Under the pieces are notes generated by a model that was given only the letters and a program-made list of their open reading frames with translations, did not search any database and was not told the origin of the DNA. From Bacteroidales bacterium UBA6401 (lineage in GTDB: Bacteria > Bacteroidota > Bacteroidia > Bacteroidales > UBA932), in NCBI GenBank assembly GCA_002438635.1, contig DJPX01000018.1:257-17062 (forward strand): a DNA stretch of 16,806 nt. Direction: 5' to 3'. Both the position numbers and the translations under genes were made by a program. Below are positions 1 to 8,172 of this stretch, piece after piece (position 1 is the stretch's first letter; every line of letters begins with the position of its first letter).

Positions 1-235
1 AAAAGAAAACTAATTTGCAAAAGACTAAATGATTGATGTGTAAAGATTTAGTTTCCTTCGTGTCAAAATTAGAAATACATTGTCATATCATAAAAAGGTT
101 ATCCTATTGCAATACATAAAGTTAGAAACAGCAAAGAAAAATACGTTTTTTACTCAATTTTTTTCTATCTCCCTATCATACTATCCTTCATCCACTCAAA
201 GCACATATTCGTGGATAAACACATCAAAATAATGA

Positions 236-271
236 TTTTGTCCGAGAAAACCGCCATTTTCTCGGACAAAA
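236..271. terminator. Perfect 15-bp hairpin downstream of brxL
   Basis: The arms 236-250 (TTTTGTCCGAGAAAA) and 257-271 are perfect reverse complements around a 6-nt loop. The stem is flanked by A and T runs on either strand, so it could end transcription in both directions. It lies about 165 nt past the brxL stop codon and could be the terminator of the BREX operon. Against a classical terminator, the minus-strand sequence after the stem is not a long T run. A protein-binding or recombination site is the alternative. Confidence 0.45.
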
Positions 272-286
272 ACATAATTTTACTTA

Positions 287-321
287 TTTTGTCCTAAAAT
301 AAGGCCTTTCCAAGGACAAAA
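287..321. repeat. Second hairpin sharing the TTTTGTCC arm
   Basis: The arms TTTTGTCCT (287-295) and AGGACAAAA (313-321) are perfect 9-bp complements around a 17-nt loop. The first eight bases of the arm are the same as in the hairpin at 236-271, so the two structures are related copies rather than independent stems. Together they could form a tandem terminator or a paired binding site. Confidence 0.4.
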
Positions 322-436
322 AGTATGACAAAATTCACTTCTTGCGAGCACTATAAAAAAGCGTATCATCCCCGAGCCTTTTTGAGGATAGTTAGTCGCC
401 CGTGACTTACGAACTGAGAGTGACGCGGAGTACAAA

Positions 437-1870
437 CTATTTTACCTCTATTCTCGGCATTGTGGTTTTAAACTCAGGATCAATAAGATGGCATTGCTCC
501 TTAATTATGCCACGACGACGGATAGCAGGATTTAGACAATAATTTTCAAACTCCTCTAGATTTACATCTTCTACTCGCCGCCAATGAGGGAATAGCAATT
601 TCATATATCCTGTTGCAACACGTTTAATCGCAGTACTGTCACGGACATCTGCTTTATTTTCAAAAGTTACAAGTTGGTCGAATAGAAGACTATAACTATT
701 CTGTGTTCTCATCGCATGAAGTATTTCTGAGAAATACTCTACATTAATTGTCCATCCCTTGAATATCATGCCCTTGTGAACACGAGGAAGTAACCAACCT
801 TCAATGAAACAATGAAAACGATCCAATAGTGCTGACTCTCTAAAATTTTCAGGCAAGTTCTCAAAGTAGAAATTTGACATAGGTTGATTTGTATCTGTCA
901 ATGGTATATTTCCCATTAGCATAAGTCCGCATTCACTACTGAACTCATTATTGTCAATGGTAGTTTTTCCGCTTTCAAGGTATGATTTTAATGCCGCTTG
1001 AATTTCTGCCGGCTCTTGGAAGACTATTGTCTGTATCTCATCAAATACAGTAAAATCATGATTTTTGATGATTCCATTCTGTTGCTTTGCCTTGTCAAAG
1101 AACAACTTCGCCCTAGTAACTTTACCACCACTGACAAGCCAACCATATTTTGAAAGATTGCCGAATACGTAACTCTTACCAGTACCTTTCGGAGCAAGTT
1201 CCACCACATTTAATCGGGGTTCAAGGAATATAAGCAACCTAGTTAGAAACTCTAATTTTTGAGTCAAGGATTCAAATCCATCTGGATCATATTCCATAGC
1301 ACTAAGCAAGACATCAATCCATTCACCAGTGTTGAAGTTTTTCCTTGCGTGAATAAAATAATTAATGTCAACCGAACTATATGGCTTAAATGGCTTATAA
1401 TCCACCATTTGAATATGATTTTTCTTACCATCATTATCTGGAAGCAGGCAAAGTTTAATGATCCCCCATTTTTCCCCTTCAACAAAATCACCAGAATGCT
1501 TGGTATAAACATATTCTGGAATGATACCCTCTCTTTGTTTAATACCATAATCTGGTATAGAAAACTGGCGTTCATTTTTCACAAGATCTATATAGATTAT
1601 AAAACGTGCAAGTAGCAGTACCTCCTCGCCACTTTGCAATCTATCCTTAACACTACCCTGTGCCGTTGGAATAACAGTGTCGAGAAATTGAGTTAGACCC
1701 AATTTGTCTATTTCTCCTGTTTGCGCATTCATATAACGCTTCAAAAGAAAATCTTTTACGAACGATGGCAAATTCCGACCTACGAAAAGGCTTGAAGTAG
1801 AGATTGGATCTTTGTATATAGACATTGCAGAAAAATACTGCCTAGTCTTATCACATATTTCTGTGTTCAT
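437..1870 (-). CDS. brxL: BrxL, BREX Lon-like AAA+ ATPase, short form
   Basis: This 477-residue protein closes the BREX operon. An AAA+ core is visible: Walker A APKGTGKS at residues 226-233, Walker B FTVFDEIQ at 273-280, a sensor-1-like GLMLMGNIP at about 315-323, and an arginine-finger-like SALLDRFH at 346-353. The C-terminus has the basic RRRGIIKEQ stretch near 451-459 that I associate with short BrxL proteins. The BrxL of type 1 BREX is roughly 680 residues and carries a Lon-type Ser/Lys protease domain after the ATPase. Here the protein ends about 125 residues after the arginine finger, with no room for that domain. In other BREX systems BrxL is needed for defence and forms DNA-binding rings; that role is transferred here by family. 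The ATG lies 15 nt after the pglZ stop, which supports this start and co-translation. Confidence 0.88.
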   Translation of the reverse strand: MNTEICDKTRQYFSAMSIYKDPISTSSLFVGRNLPSFVKDFLLKRYMNAQTGEIDKLGLTQFLDTVIPTAQGSVKDRLQSGEEVLLLARFIIYIDLVKNERQFSIPDYGIKQREGIIPEYVYTKHSGDFVEGEKWGIIKLCLLPDNDGKKNHIQMVDYKPFKPYSSVDINYFIHARKNFNTGEWIDVLLSAMEYDPDGFESLTQKLEFLTRLLIFLEPRLNVVELAPKGTGKSYVFGNLSKYGWLVSGGKVTRAKLFFDKAKQQNGIIKNHDFTVFDEIQTIVFQEPAEIQAALKSYLESGKTTIDNNEFSSECGLMLMGNIPLTDTNQPMSNFYFENLPENFRESALLDRFHCFIEGWLLPRVHKGMIFKGWTINVEYFSEILHAMRTQNSYSLLFDQLVTFENKADVRDSTAIKRVATGYMKLLFPHWRRVEDVNLEEFENYCLNPAIRRRGIIKEQCHLIDPEFKTTMPRIEVK

Positions 1871-1885
1871 CGTAAATTAATCGAT

Positions 1886-4303
1886 TTAGAAGTCAAACAA
1901 ATCCTCAGTTTGTGCACCGGTATTGATTTTTATATGATATGTTTCCGAATCGTTTCCAACCCACAATGAGACCTCGTCAGTATTACCTTCAAGAAGAAGT
2001 GGCTCTGTTTCGAATGTGTCAGTTCCAATCTTTTTCATTTCATATCGGTTACCATTAAACATCAAATATGGTTTATCAAAAGATTTCAGATTCTTGATAG
2101 TAAACCTCAAGTGCGGATCTACTCCACTAATGTCAGTCTCCATTATGCTTGCAGACCAAGTAGTGACATTTTTAGAGCCACTTATTATGAAAATAGGGAC
2201 AAGGGTTTCTTCTGGTGTGCAACCTCCATGTGAGCCTTGATTGGCAGGCACCTTTGAGCAAAGCGATTCATGTTTCAAAGCACAAAGTGTTTTCTTATCT
2301 TCAAGTCGAAAATAGCTATCATCTGAAGTGTTATCCGCAGTTTTTCGTATTGCAATACGTCCATTATGATCGCTATCAACCCCTCCCATGTTTTTTCCTG
2401 GTCTTAATTGAGGAAGGTAACTAAGACCATGATCTGAAATTATAGCAATCTTTTTTCCTGCATACTTGTTAAGAATTTCATTTATAATATTGCGTACTAA
2501 ATCAAGTTCTTTAATAAGAGTAAATGGGCAAATATTATTGGATGTATGAGCCAAACCATCAAGATCCCCTGCTTTTTCTAGTTGAGCGCCATTTGGCATT
2601 AAACGCTGCAGGTCAGATTTATTATTTGATGTTTTAGTCGGCAATAAGGCGCGGGCAACCATTATTTCATTCAAGAAAATCCCCTGCTCATTCTTTTCAG
2701 ATATAATTTGTTTGATAAGCGGAATCCAATCTGCTCCCAGACCGTCGACCCAGTAGAAAACTTCAATATCACCACGATTCTTCAATAAAGTGTATGTGGA
2801 GCTGAATTGATTGTACCAATTATCAAACGAACTTTCCGAAGCATTTAGTTCGTTTATACTTTCTGCGATCTCTGAAGTATATGTATTCGAAATCTTAGCA
2901 ATTTTGTATTTCTTAAAATACTCCTCCACCCAATCAGGAATATTAGATAGGCCAACCCCATCTTTTACATAATTGTATAGATCTGGATAAAATTGTTTAA
3001 TATCTTCACTATTAATGTGATTCTGCCCATACCAGACAAGTGCCAATTCTTTTTCCTTTCGAGGCAAACCAGTAAAATACTTCAAAGTGCCTGTATAGCC
3101 TATCTCTAATGACAATTCATTCAACTTCCTATAAATCAGGCTTTCAATAGCATCCGATAAAACAACAGACTGTCGATCAGCATATTGAAGGCTGTACTTG
3201 CGTATAGCCATGTCTTCGGGTTCTTTATTGATAGTTGAAACCATTGATTCTATGAACTCATTATTGCCATAATATGACGTAGACTTCAAGATCTTGCATA
3301 GGTATTCTTGCTCATTGTTACTATTCATATAAAAACGAGCAAGTAACCATCTATCGAATACGCTATGATGTGAGAACCAAAGTTTAATAAAATCTTTGTA
3401 GTCTTTTATTTCGCTCACACCGAAATATTTAAGTACAAACTTTTCAAATTTAAAACCATTTGATAAGTCAATCATTGAAGCTAATTTTTCCCAATTGTCA
3501 CCATCACTAATTAGTGGCTGTAATCCTCCGAATGAAAGCTGTAGACCAATGGTAAGAAATTCGAAAGCATTTGTACATGTGGCATAACTAAACGCATTGT
3601 CTGGTTGCGCATACTCTGCATTAGCAAAAATAGAGTGTGACTTACAAATAATATTCGGTGTAACCTGGGTCTTTGAGTCCTTCCAGATATTCAACCAATC
3701 TCTAATGTTATTTACGATAGTGTATTTGCTTTCAAGACCTTTAACTCCATAATAAATATTATCTGTAAGAATCAACCTATATGTAAGGTCTTTTTCTTCA
3801 GATGCTAATCGCCATATTGTAATCTGACTATCATTTTGAAAGACTTCCATCTTTCCTTCAAGGCCCACAACAGGAATATAAATACGCTGATGACTTTCAA
3901 TAGCCTTTGTGGAAGCCTCAATACCCTTTACTGTCTTTAAAAGAGCATCAAAATCCTTTCGCTTTTGATTATCATAAAAACGTGCAAGTTCCGAAAATGG
4001 AGCTATCACACAATCTGATGGACAAATCTTTTTTATATGCTCCTTTATCTTTTCCGCCAACTCATATTGTGTAATGATTATATCAGGATATGACGGGTCA
4101 ATCCAGTGATCTACACTTTCTACTTGAACGTCGCAATCGCTTTGAAGGAAGTCAACAAATTCATAACAATCACGGAAATTGTCAAATAGTACAAAACGAA
4201 TGGGATATCTGTTTTTCGTGGCAGCATCAGGACCATTAGCCTGTTTATCTTTTTTGACACAGTCTTTTAAGTCGTTTATACTGCTAAAATTATCATTAAA
4301 CAT
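1886..4303 (-). CDS. pglZ: PglZ, BREX alkaline-phosphatase-fold protein
   Basis: This 805-residue protein carries the PglZ signature in its C-terminal half. VFYWVDGLGADW (residues 515-526) contains the metal-binding/nucleophile Asp region, IAIISDHGLSYL (619-630) the SDHG motif, and SHGGCTPEETLVPIF (691-705) the conserved HGG-PEE-VP block. The alkaline-phosphatase-like catalytic region therefore spans roughly 510-710. Residues 1-500 are mostly helical and family-specific, and 720-805 form a beta-rich tail. PglZ is present in all BREX types, where it acts with the BrxC/PglY ATPase. Its start codon overlaps the brxC stop by 8 nt (ATGTTTAA), a sign of translational coupling. I see no frameshift or missing motif. 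Length fits the family. Confidence 0.92.
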   Translation of the reverse strand: MFNDNFSSINDLKDCVKKDKQANGPDAATKNRYPIRFVLFDNFRDCYEFVDFLQSDCDVQVESVDHWIDPSYPDIIITQYELAEKIKEHIKKICPSDCVIAPFSELARFYDNQKRKDFDALLKTVKGIEASTKAIESHQRIYIPVVGLEGKMEVFQNDSQITIWRLASEEKDLTYRLILTDNIYYGVKGLESKYTIVNNIRDWLNIWKDSKTQVTPNIICKSHSIFANAEYAQPDNAFSYATCTNAFEFLTIGLQLSFGGLQPLISDGDNWEKLASMIDLSNGFKFEKFVLKYFGVSEIKDYKDFIKLWFSHHSVFDRWLLARFYMNSNNEQEYLCKILKSTSYYGNNEFIESMVSTINKEPEDMAIRKYSLQYADRQSVVLSDAIESLIYRKLNELSLEIGYTGTLKYFTGLPRKEKELALVWYGQNHINSEDIKQFYPDLYNYVKDGVGLSNIPDWVEEYFKKYKIAKISNTYTSEIAESINELNASESSFDNWYNQFSSTYTLLKNRGDIEVFYWVDGLGADWIPLIKQIISEKNEQGIFLNEIMVARALLPTKTSNNKSDLQRLMPNGAQLEKAGDLDGLAHTSNNICPFTLIKELDLVRNIINEILNKYAGKKIAIISDHGLSYLPQLRPGKNMGGVDSDHNGRIAIRKTADNTSDDSYFRLEDKKTLCALKHESLCSKVPANQGSHGGCTPEETLVPIFIISGSKNVTTWSASIMETDISGVDPHLRFTIKNLKSFDKPYLMFNGNRYEMKKIGTDTFETEPLLLEGNTDEVSLWVGNDSETYHIKINTGAQTEDLFDF

Positions 4304-7300
4304 ATCTCATCAGTGTCTCAATTGTATAGTAATCTTCTGAATTAATAAAATCTTCCAATGCTTTTTTTAGATCCGGACAATTATGCAGATGTTCGATGGC
4401 CTCATCGCGTTTTTGTTTGAGAGCATTAGGAAGAATAGTTTCAGCACCACCTTTATCATTGAAAGAATATGTTTGATGTCCTACAGGCACAGTTGAAACA
4501 ATAGAGGAAGTTGTTTTTTGGGACATTCTCCAGTCTTTTAACTTATCTTTAACCTCAATTTCAGTCCAAAGTCCAACCTCGCCTTGAAGATGTTCATTCA
4601 AATACTGACGTGCTGCATCTATCTCGTTATCCAAGACATTTACGATATCCACAGACTTCATATAAGCGTAAAAACCCTTACGGAAGTTATCTCGACTATC
4701 CAGAAGGATATTGCCAAGTTCCATTCTGTAATTGTTGTATCCTGAAATGGTGTCATCTAAAAGTTTAGGATTTTTCATACTCTCTGGGTCTTGTAGCACT
4801 TTCATCAGATTATCAATAAATGAGCGAATATCTTCATTTATGTCTAAATCATCGGCGTATTTTAAAGCCCACATAGGAAAGCCCTTGATTTTACTATATT
4901 CATGTAGAACTGCCCAGCGAGCATCTTTTAGGCTACTTATGTCTGAATATCCCTTCAATTTATCCAGTTTGAATAAACGATTCAACATTTTGCAAACACT
5001 CCCAGCTTCCTTGCTTTCAAACATGAAGTTTAACTTGTTGCTAGTCCTACCGCTTTCCCAAGCCTTGAACATCTCAACCACATCTTCAACCAGGTGTTGT
5101 GCTGTGCGCTGCTTCCCGTTCATGTCGTAGATAGTATTGCGATATTTTCGCATAGCGAAAGCGACCATGGCCATCGGCGCATAACTTTGAAAAAGACCAT
5201 ACGGAGCCTGTGTTAATGCAATAAGTTTATCTCCGAGATTGAAACTTTGATTTCTGCTTGTATGACGGCCACTTAGATATTCATCTACATAGTCACATAC
5301 TTTTTTAAGTGGGTGCTCAGGACTGACGTTATCTTTCCATTCAAGGTTTTCATTAACACTATCCTGAAGAAGAAATTCCACGTGGCGAGCAGGTCCAACA
5401 CATTTATCTAAGATATCCTGTTTAGTGTTATAATTAAGAATTACATCAACAGTTGCTTTTACAGATGCCTTTTTCCAATATGTAGTACTGCTTTTTGTAC
5501 GTATAAGTTCAAGCGATTCAGGTCCAGCAGAAAATATATGTGGTGCTATGGTGTTGTTTATCGTACTTGTCATCTTACTACCTACAATGGTCATGCTATC
5601 AGAATCGAGATAGAATGTCATGTTAGACCCGCGCATACGAGTTAACCATTCTTGAAGCAATTCGGCTGCCTGTTTTGTGTAAGTCTGGTGCTGTTGTGGC
5701 AGACCATGGCTTTGGGCACATTGAGCATTTGCCTGGTATTCAATGAATCTCTCATATTGTTTTTCTCCCATCACAGTATCAATCACCACGAAAACTATTG
5801 TAGAGTATCGTTCGTCCTTACAGTTACGTTCGGCGATATCCTTTAGCCGTAGAAGTTCTTCAGTATCCTTAGCAACCATAATCGCCAAGAAAGTTTCGTA
5901 TGGTTGGGCAGATTTCTTAGCATTTTCAATTCTGTTCATCAAGGTATATTCGTTTCCTTGAATACTAAAGAACTGGAATTGATAAGGCCTAACTACATTC
6001 TGAAGGTTCTTTGTAAAAAAGTATCTTGCTGTTTCACCAAACTTTATTACTTGGTCTATATATACATAGCTAGTTGATTTCAGTTGCTCCTTGATTTTTT
6101 GAATCTCATCACCTGGAAGTGCGGTGAAAAGGATGCTGAAGTTACCATTTGGCTGTCTTTGAATAATGCTCTTATCATTAAAGAAATCGAGTATCTCAGG
6201 TAATTTATTTTCTATCTCAGTGCCGATAAACAGATTCGTAATGTTTTCTGTGCTCGGAGTGACAGTATCACTGTTTGCTATGTTATTAAGAGCATTGAGC
6301 AAAAGTATTCCTTTGAATACTTTTAAGTATGGCTCTCCTTGACTTTCAACCTGAAGATGATGACTATTAAAACGTTCGGTTACGGCTCCATATTTTGTGG
6401 TGTCACTTTGGAAATACTCCTGAACATAATCCCATAGATAGTCTGCAGTGATGGTGCGTTGCAAGATATAGGCATTTTCGCCATCGAGAAAATCACGAAC
6501 CGCATCACTTGCTAAGAATTCAAATACACTACGACTTGATGAACCAGCCTCGCGAGCGTAATATGTGGCAAGATTGGCAGTACCCGGATGTAATGGAAAT
6601 AGATCTCGAATGTTCTCCTTTGTTTCTTCCTTATTGTTGCTGGACAAACTGAACTTGTCAAGAATATGTGGATGTTGTTGAAAGAAATACTCTCTACGCG
6701 TCTGGTACGATGGCATATCCACTACTTTAAACTTCCTGGACATTATCTTGAATGCACTGACCGGTTCCATGTTGTAGGTAATATAATGGTACCGACCTTT
6801 AGTCTTTTCTCGTTCGTCTTCCTTTAGAGAGTTAAGTGCAGATGGGTGAGATATAAACAGAAAATATGAATCATTTTCAGGATTCATCATAGTTTCAGAT
6901 ATCTGCTGTAGTTGAACTAATAAACGGGTGCCTATACTGCTTGTAAGTATTTCAGTGAATTCATCCCATATTATCAGCATTCCGTTATAATCAGTTTTAT
7001 CACGTAATGCCTTTTGAACCTCAAATATCCATTGCTGCAGGTTGTTACTTTGCAAGCGAATATCATAACCGCCCTTTCTAAGCGCCTGCCTAACGCAATC
7101 AAGAACATCGAGATCCGCTGCATAAAGGCGTTGTTTGAGTTTATTCACATCAGGGGCTACACTTCCAAGTTGTGCATCCTGAGAAATGAGTTGTTCCCAA
7201 AATGCTTGCTGACTTTCGATATGCTGGATATACATATCGTAATCTGTTTTAACCGTAATATTTAGACCGGCTTCAATCAAAGCACGCTTTATCTCGCGTT

Positions 7301-7706
7301 GCATCTGAAGTGACAAGTCTTCTTCGTGCGCAATACTTTGCTGCCCATACATGTTAATCGGGAACAGGCGTTTTTCTTGTCGCAGTTGAATTAGAGAATT
7401 GCGAAGGAGGCTGTACTTTTCTTTTTGGTACTCCTCCTGAATATATTCCTTAATTTCTTCAACAGGGTCGCACAAAAGGTGCTGAATAACTGCCCCAGCA
7501 TGGCTCTTGCCCGTACCATAAGTACCTGCAATCCAGATAGATTTATGGTTATCTGCATCGTTATTTCGGACTGCACTGATGGCTTTCTTCAATAACTCAT
7601 TGAATTGATCATTAGCTATGAATGATTTCCACTCTCCTTTTTTTTCTTCCTTTATGTTATATGCTGGACGCATCTGGCGCAGCGTTACAATATCGCTATA
7701 TGGCAT
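4296..7706 (-). CDS. brxC: BrxC/PglY-family P-loop ATPase of BREX
   Basis: This is the largest protein of the operon, at 1136 residues. The N-terminal ATPase is clear: Walker A GTYGTGKSHAG (residues 61-71), a Walker B WDEF with preceding hydrophobics (243-250), and a sensor-like FLFISHPS (282-289). The remaining 800 or so residues contain no second nucleotide-binding motif I can see and look largely helical. Size, ATPase position and the immediate pglZ neighbour all match BrxC/PglY, the ATPase present in every BREX type and thought to be a core of the defence complex. It starts 35 nt after the small sulfur-binding-like gene and overlaps pglZ by 8 nt. A DndH-like or generic ATPase assignment is possible from the motif alone; the pglZ and brxL neighbours decide in favour of BREX. 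Confidence 0.85.
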   Translation of the reverse strand: MPYSDIVTLRQMRPAYNIKEEKKGEWKSFIANDQFNELLKKAISAVRNNDADNHKSIWIAGTYGTGKSHAGAVIQHLLCDPVEEIKEYIQEEYQKEKYSLLRNSLIQLRQEKRLFPINMYGQQSIAHEEDLSLQMQREIKRALIEAGLNITVKTDYDMYIQHIESQQAFWEQLISQDAQLGSVAPDVNKLKQRLYAADLDVLDCVRQALRKGGYDIRLQSNNLQQWIFEVQKALRDKTDYNGMLIIWDEFTEILTSSIGTRLLVQLQQISETMMNPENDSYFLFISHPSALNSLKEDEREKTKGRYHYITYNMEPVSAFKIMSRKFKVVDMPSYQTRREYFFQQHPHILDKFSLSSNNKEETKENIRDLFPLHPGTANLATYYAREAGSSSRSVFEFLASDAVRDFLDGENAYILQRTITADYLWDYVQEYFQSDTTKYGAVTERFNSHHLQVESQGEPYLKVFKGILLLNALNNIANSDTVTPSTENITNLFIGTEIENKLPEILDFFNDKSIIQRQPNGNFSILFTALPGDEIQKIKEQLKSTSYVYIDQVIKFGETARYFFTKNLQNVVRPYQFQFFSIQGNEYTLMNRIENAKKSAQPYETFLAIMVAKDTEELLRLKDIAERNCKDERYSTIVFVVIDTVMGEKQYERFIEYQANAQCAQSHGLPQQHQTYTKQAAELLQEWLTRMRGSNMTFYLDSDSMTIVGSKMTSTINNTIAPHIFSAGPESLELIRTKSSTTYWKKASVKATVDVILNYNTKQDILDKCVGPARHVEFLLQDSVNENLEWKDNVSPEHPLKKVCDYVDEYLSGRHTSRNQSFNLGDKLIALTQAPYGLFQSYAPMAMVAFAMRKYRNTIYDMNGKQRTAQHLVEDVVEMFKAWESGRTSNKLNFMFESKEAGSVCKMLNRLFKLDKLKGYSDISSLKDARWAVLHEYSKIKGFPMWALKYADDLDINEDIRSFIDNLMKVLQDPESMKNPKLLDDTISGYNNYRMELGNILLDSRDNFRKGFYAYMKSVDIVNVLDNEIDAARQYLNEHLQGEVGLWTEIEVKDKLKDWRMSQKTTSSIVSTVPVGHQTYSFNDKGGAETILPNALKQKRDEAIEHLHNCPDLKKALEDFINSEDYYTIETLMRYV

Positions 7707-7741
7707 ATTTTTATAATTTTGTTATCAATTAACTGGTTATG

Positions 7742-8170
7742 TTATTTTAGGAACTTTTTTATTATCTCTTCTCGGTAATCATTTCTCACATCTGGATCCT
7801 GTAGCAGATCCCATAACTCATCGTCCAAGGCTGCATATTCTACATGTTCCTTGATAAAAGATAATGATGGGGTTCTCCTGCTTGTGTCTCCTTTGATGTA
7901 ATAGAACTCTTCGCTATTTAAATAGTAATATGGATAAATAACCGGAGTGATTCGCTCATTGCTATATTTGCGAAATAGATTAGAATATGTTTCGCAGAGT
8001 TCACTAGAAAATGCTACATTATTACCCAACAATATACCATCCTCAATCATTTGGAATATGGTAAGCATCAACACCGGTTTAGCAATTATAGGTGTGCCTT
8101 TGTAACTTGCAACTTTCATTGAGAGAAGTAGATTCTTATAGTGTGTTTTTTTGAGAATGGATTGAGCCAT
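7742..8170 (-). CDS. Stand-alone sulfur-binding-domain-like protein (no HNH domain)
   Basis: This 142-residue protein begins 2 nt after the brxP stop (TAACAATG). Three blocks look like the N-terminal domain of ScoMcrA-type HNH endonucleases, which reads phosphorothioated DNA: a KPVLMLTIFQMIEDG helix (residues 31-45, family usually HKPLLLLAxLDLIExG), a YPYYYLNSEEFYYI strand pair (79-92, family usually YPFxxLxSDGFWxL), and a C-terminal EYAALDDELWDLLQDP segment (111-126) followed by a charged helix ending KKFL. The usual His before KP is Ala30 here; the Tyr-Pro pair, which from memory helps build the sulfur pocket, is kept (79-80). There is no HNH motif and no other domain. It is not BrxA or BrxB, which are longer and different. 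The recognition is from memory of family patterns, so the sulfur-binding function is inference. Its place between brxP and brxC argues that it is a working part of the defence operon. Confidence 0.7.
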   Translation of the reverse strand: MAQSILKKTHYKNLLLSMKVASYKGTPIIAKPVLMLTIFQMIEDGILLGNNVAFSSELCETYSNLFRKYSNERITPVIYPYYYLNSEEFYYIKGDTSRRTPSLSFIKEHVEYAALDDELWDLLQDPDVRNDYREEIIKKFLK

Positions 8171-8172
8171 TG

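Larger units (their letters stand above)
1..436. other. Gene-free region downstream of brxL
   Basis: No open frame or RNA gene is convincing here. The stretch is AT-rich and lies beyond the 3' end of the BREX operon. The only clear structure is two neighbouring hairpins at 236-271 and 287-321, listed separately. Positions 350-436 are more GC-rich, but I see neither a tRNA cloverleaf nor a gene there. The left border of the defence island is therefore not resolved in this window. Confidence 0.6.

Noticed and set aside
350..436. Possible tRNA or att site in the GC-richer stretch beyond brxL
   Set aside because: I could not build an acceptor stem or T-loop, and there is no matching copy elsewhere in the window.
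4732..5130. 132-codon plus-strand frame inside brxC
   Set aside because: Lies antisense to a gene with clear family motifs and shows no motif of its own. It is a shadow frame, as are the other frames lying opposite or within the BREX and pilus genes.
7742..8170. Reading the small gene as BrxA or BrxB
   Set aside because: Those proteins are around 200 residues and lack the KP-helix and YP-strand pattern seen here. The sulfur-binding-domain pattern fits better.
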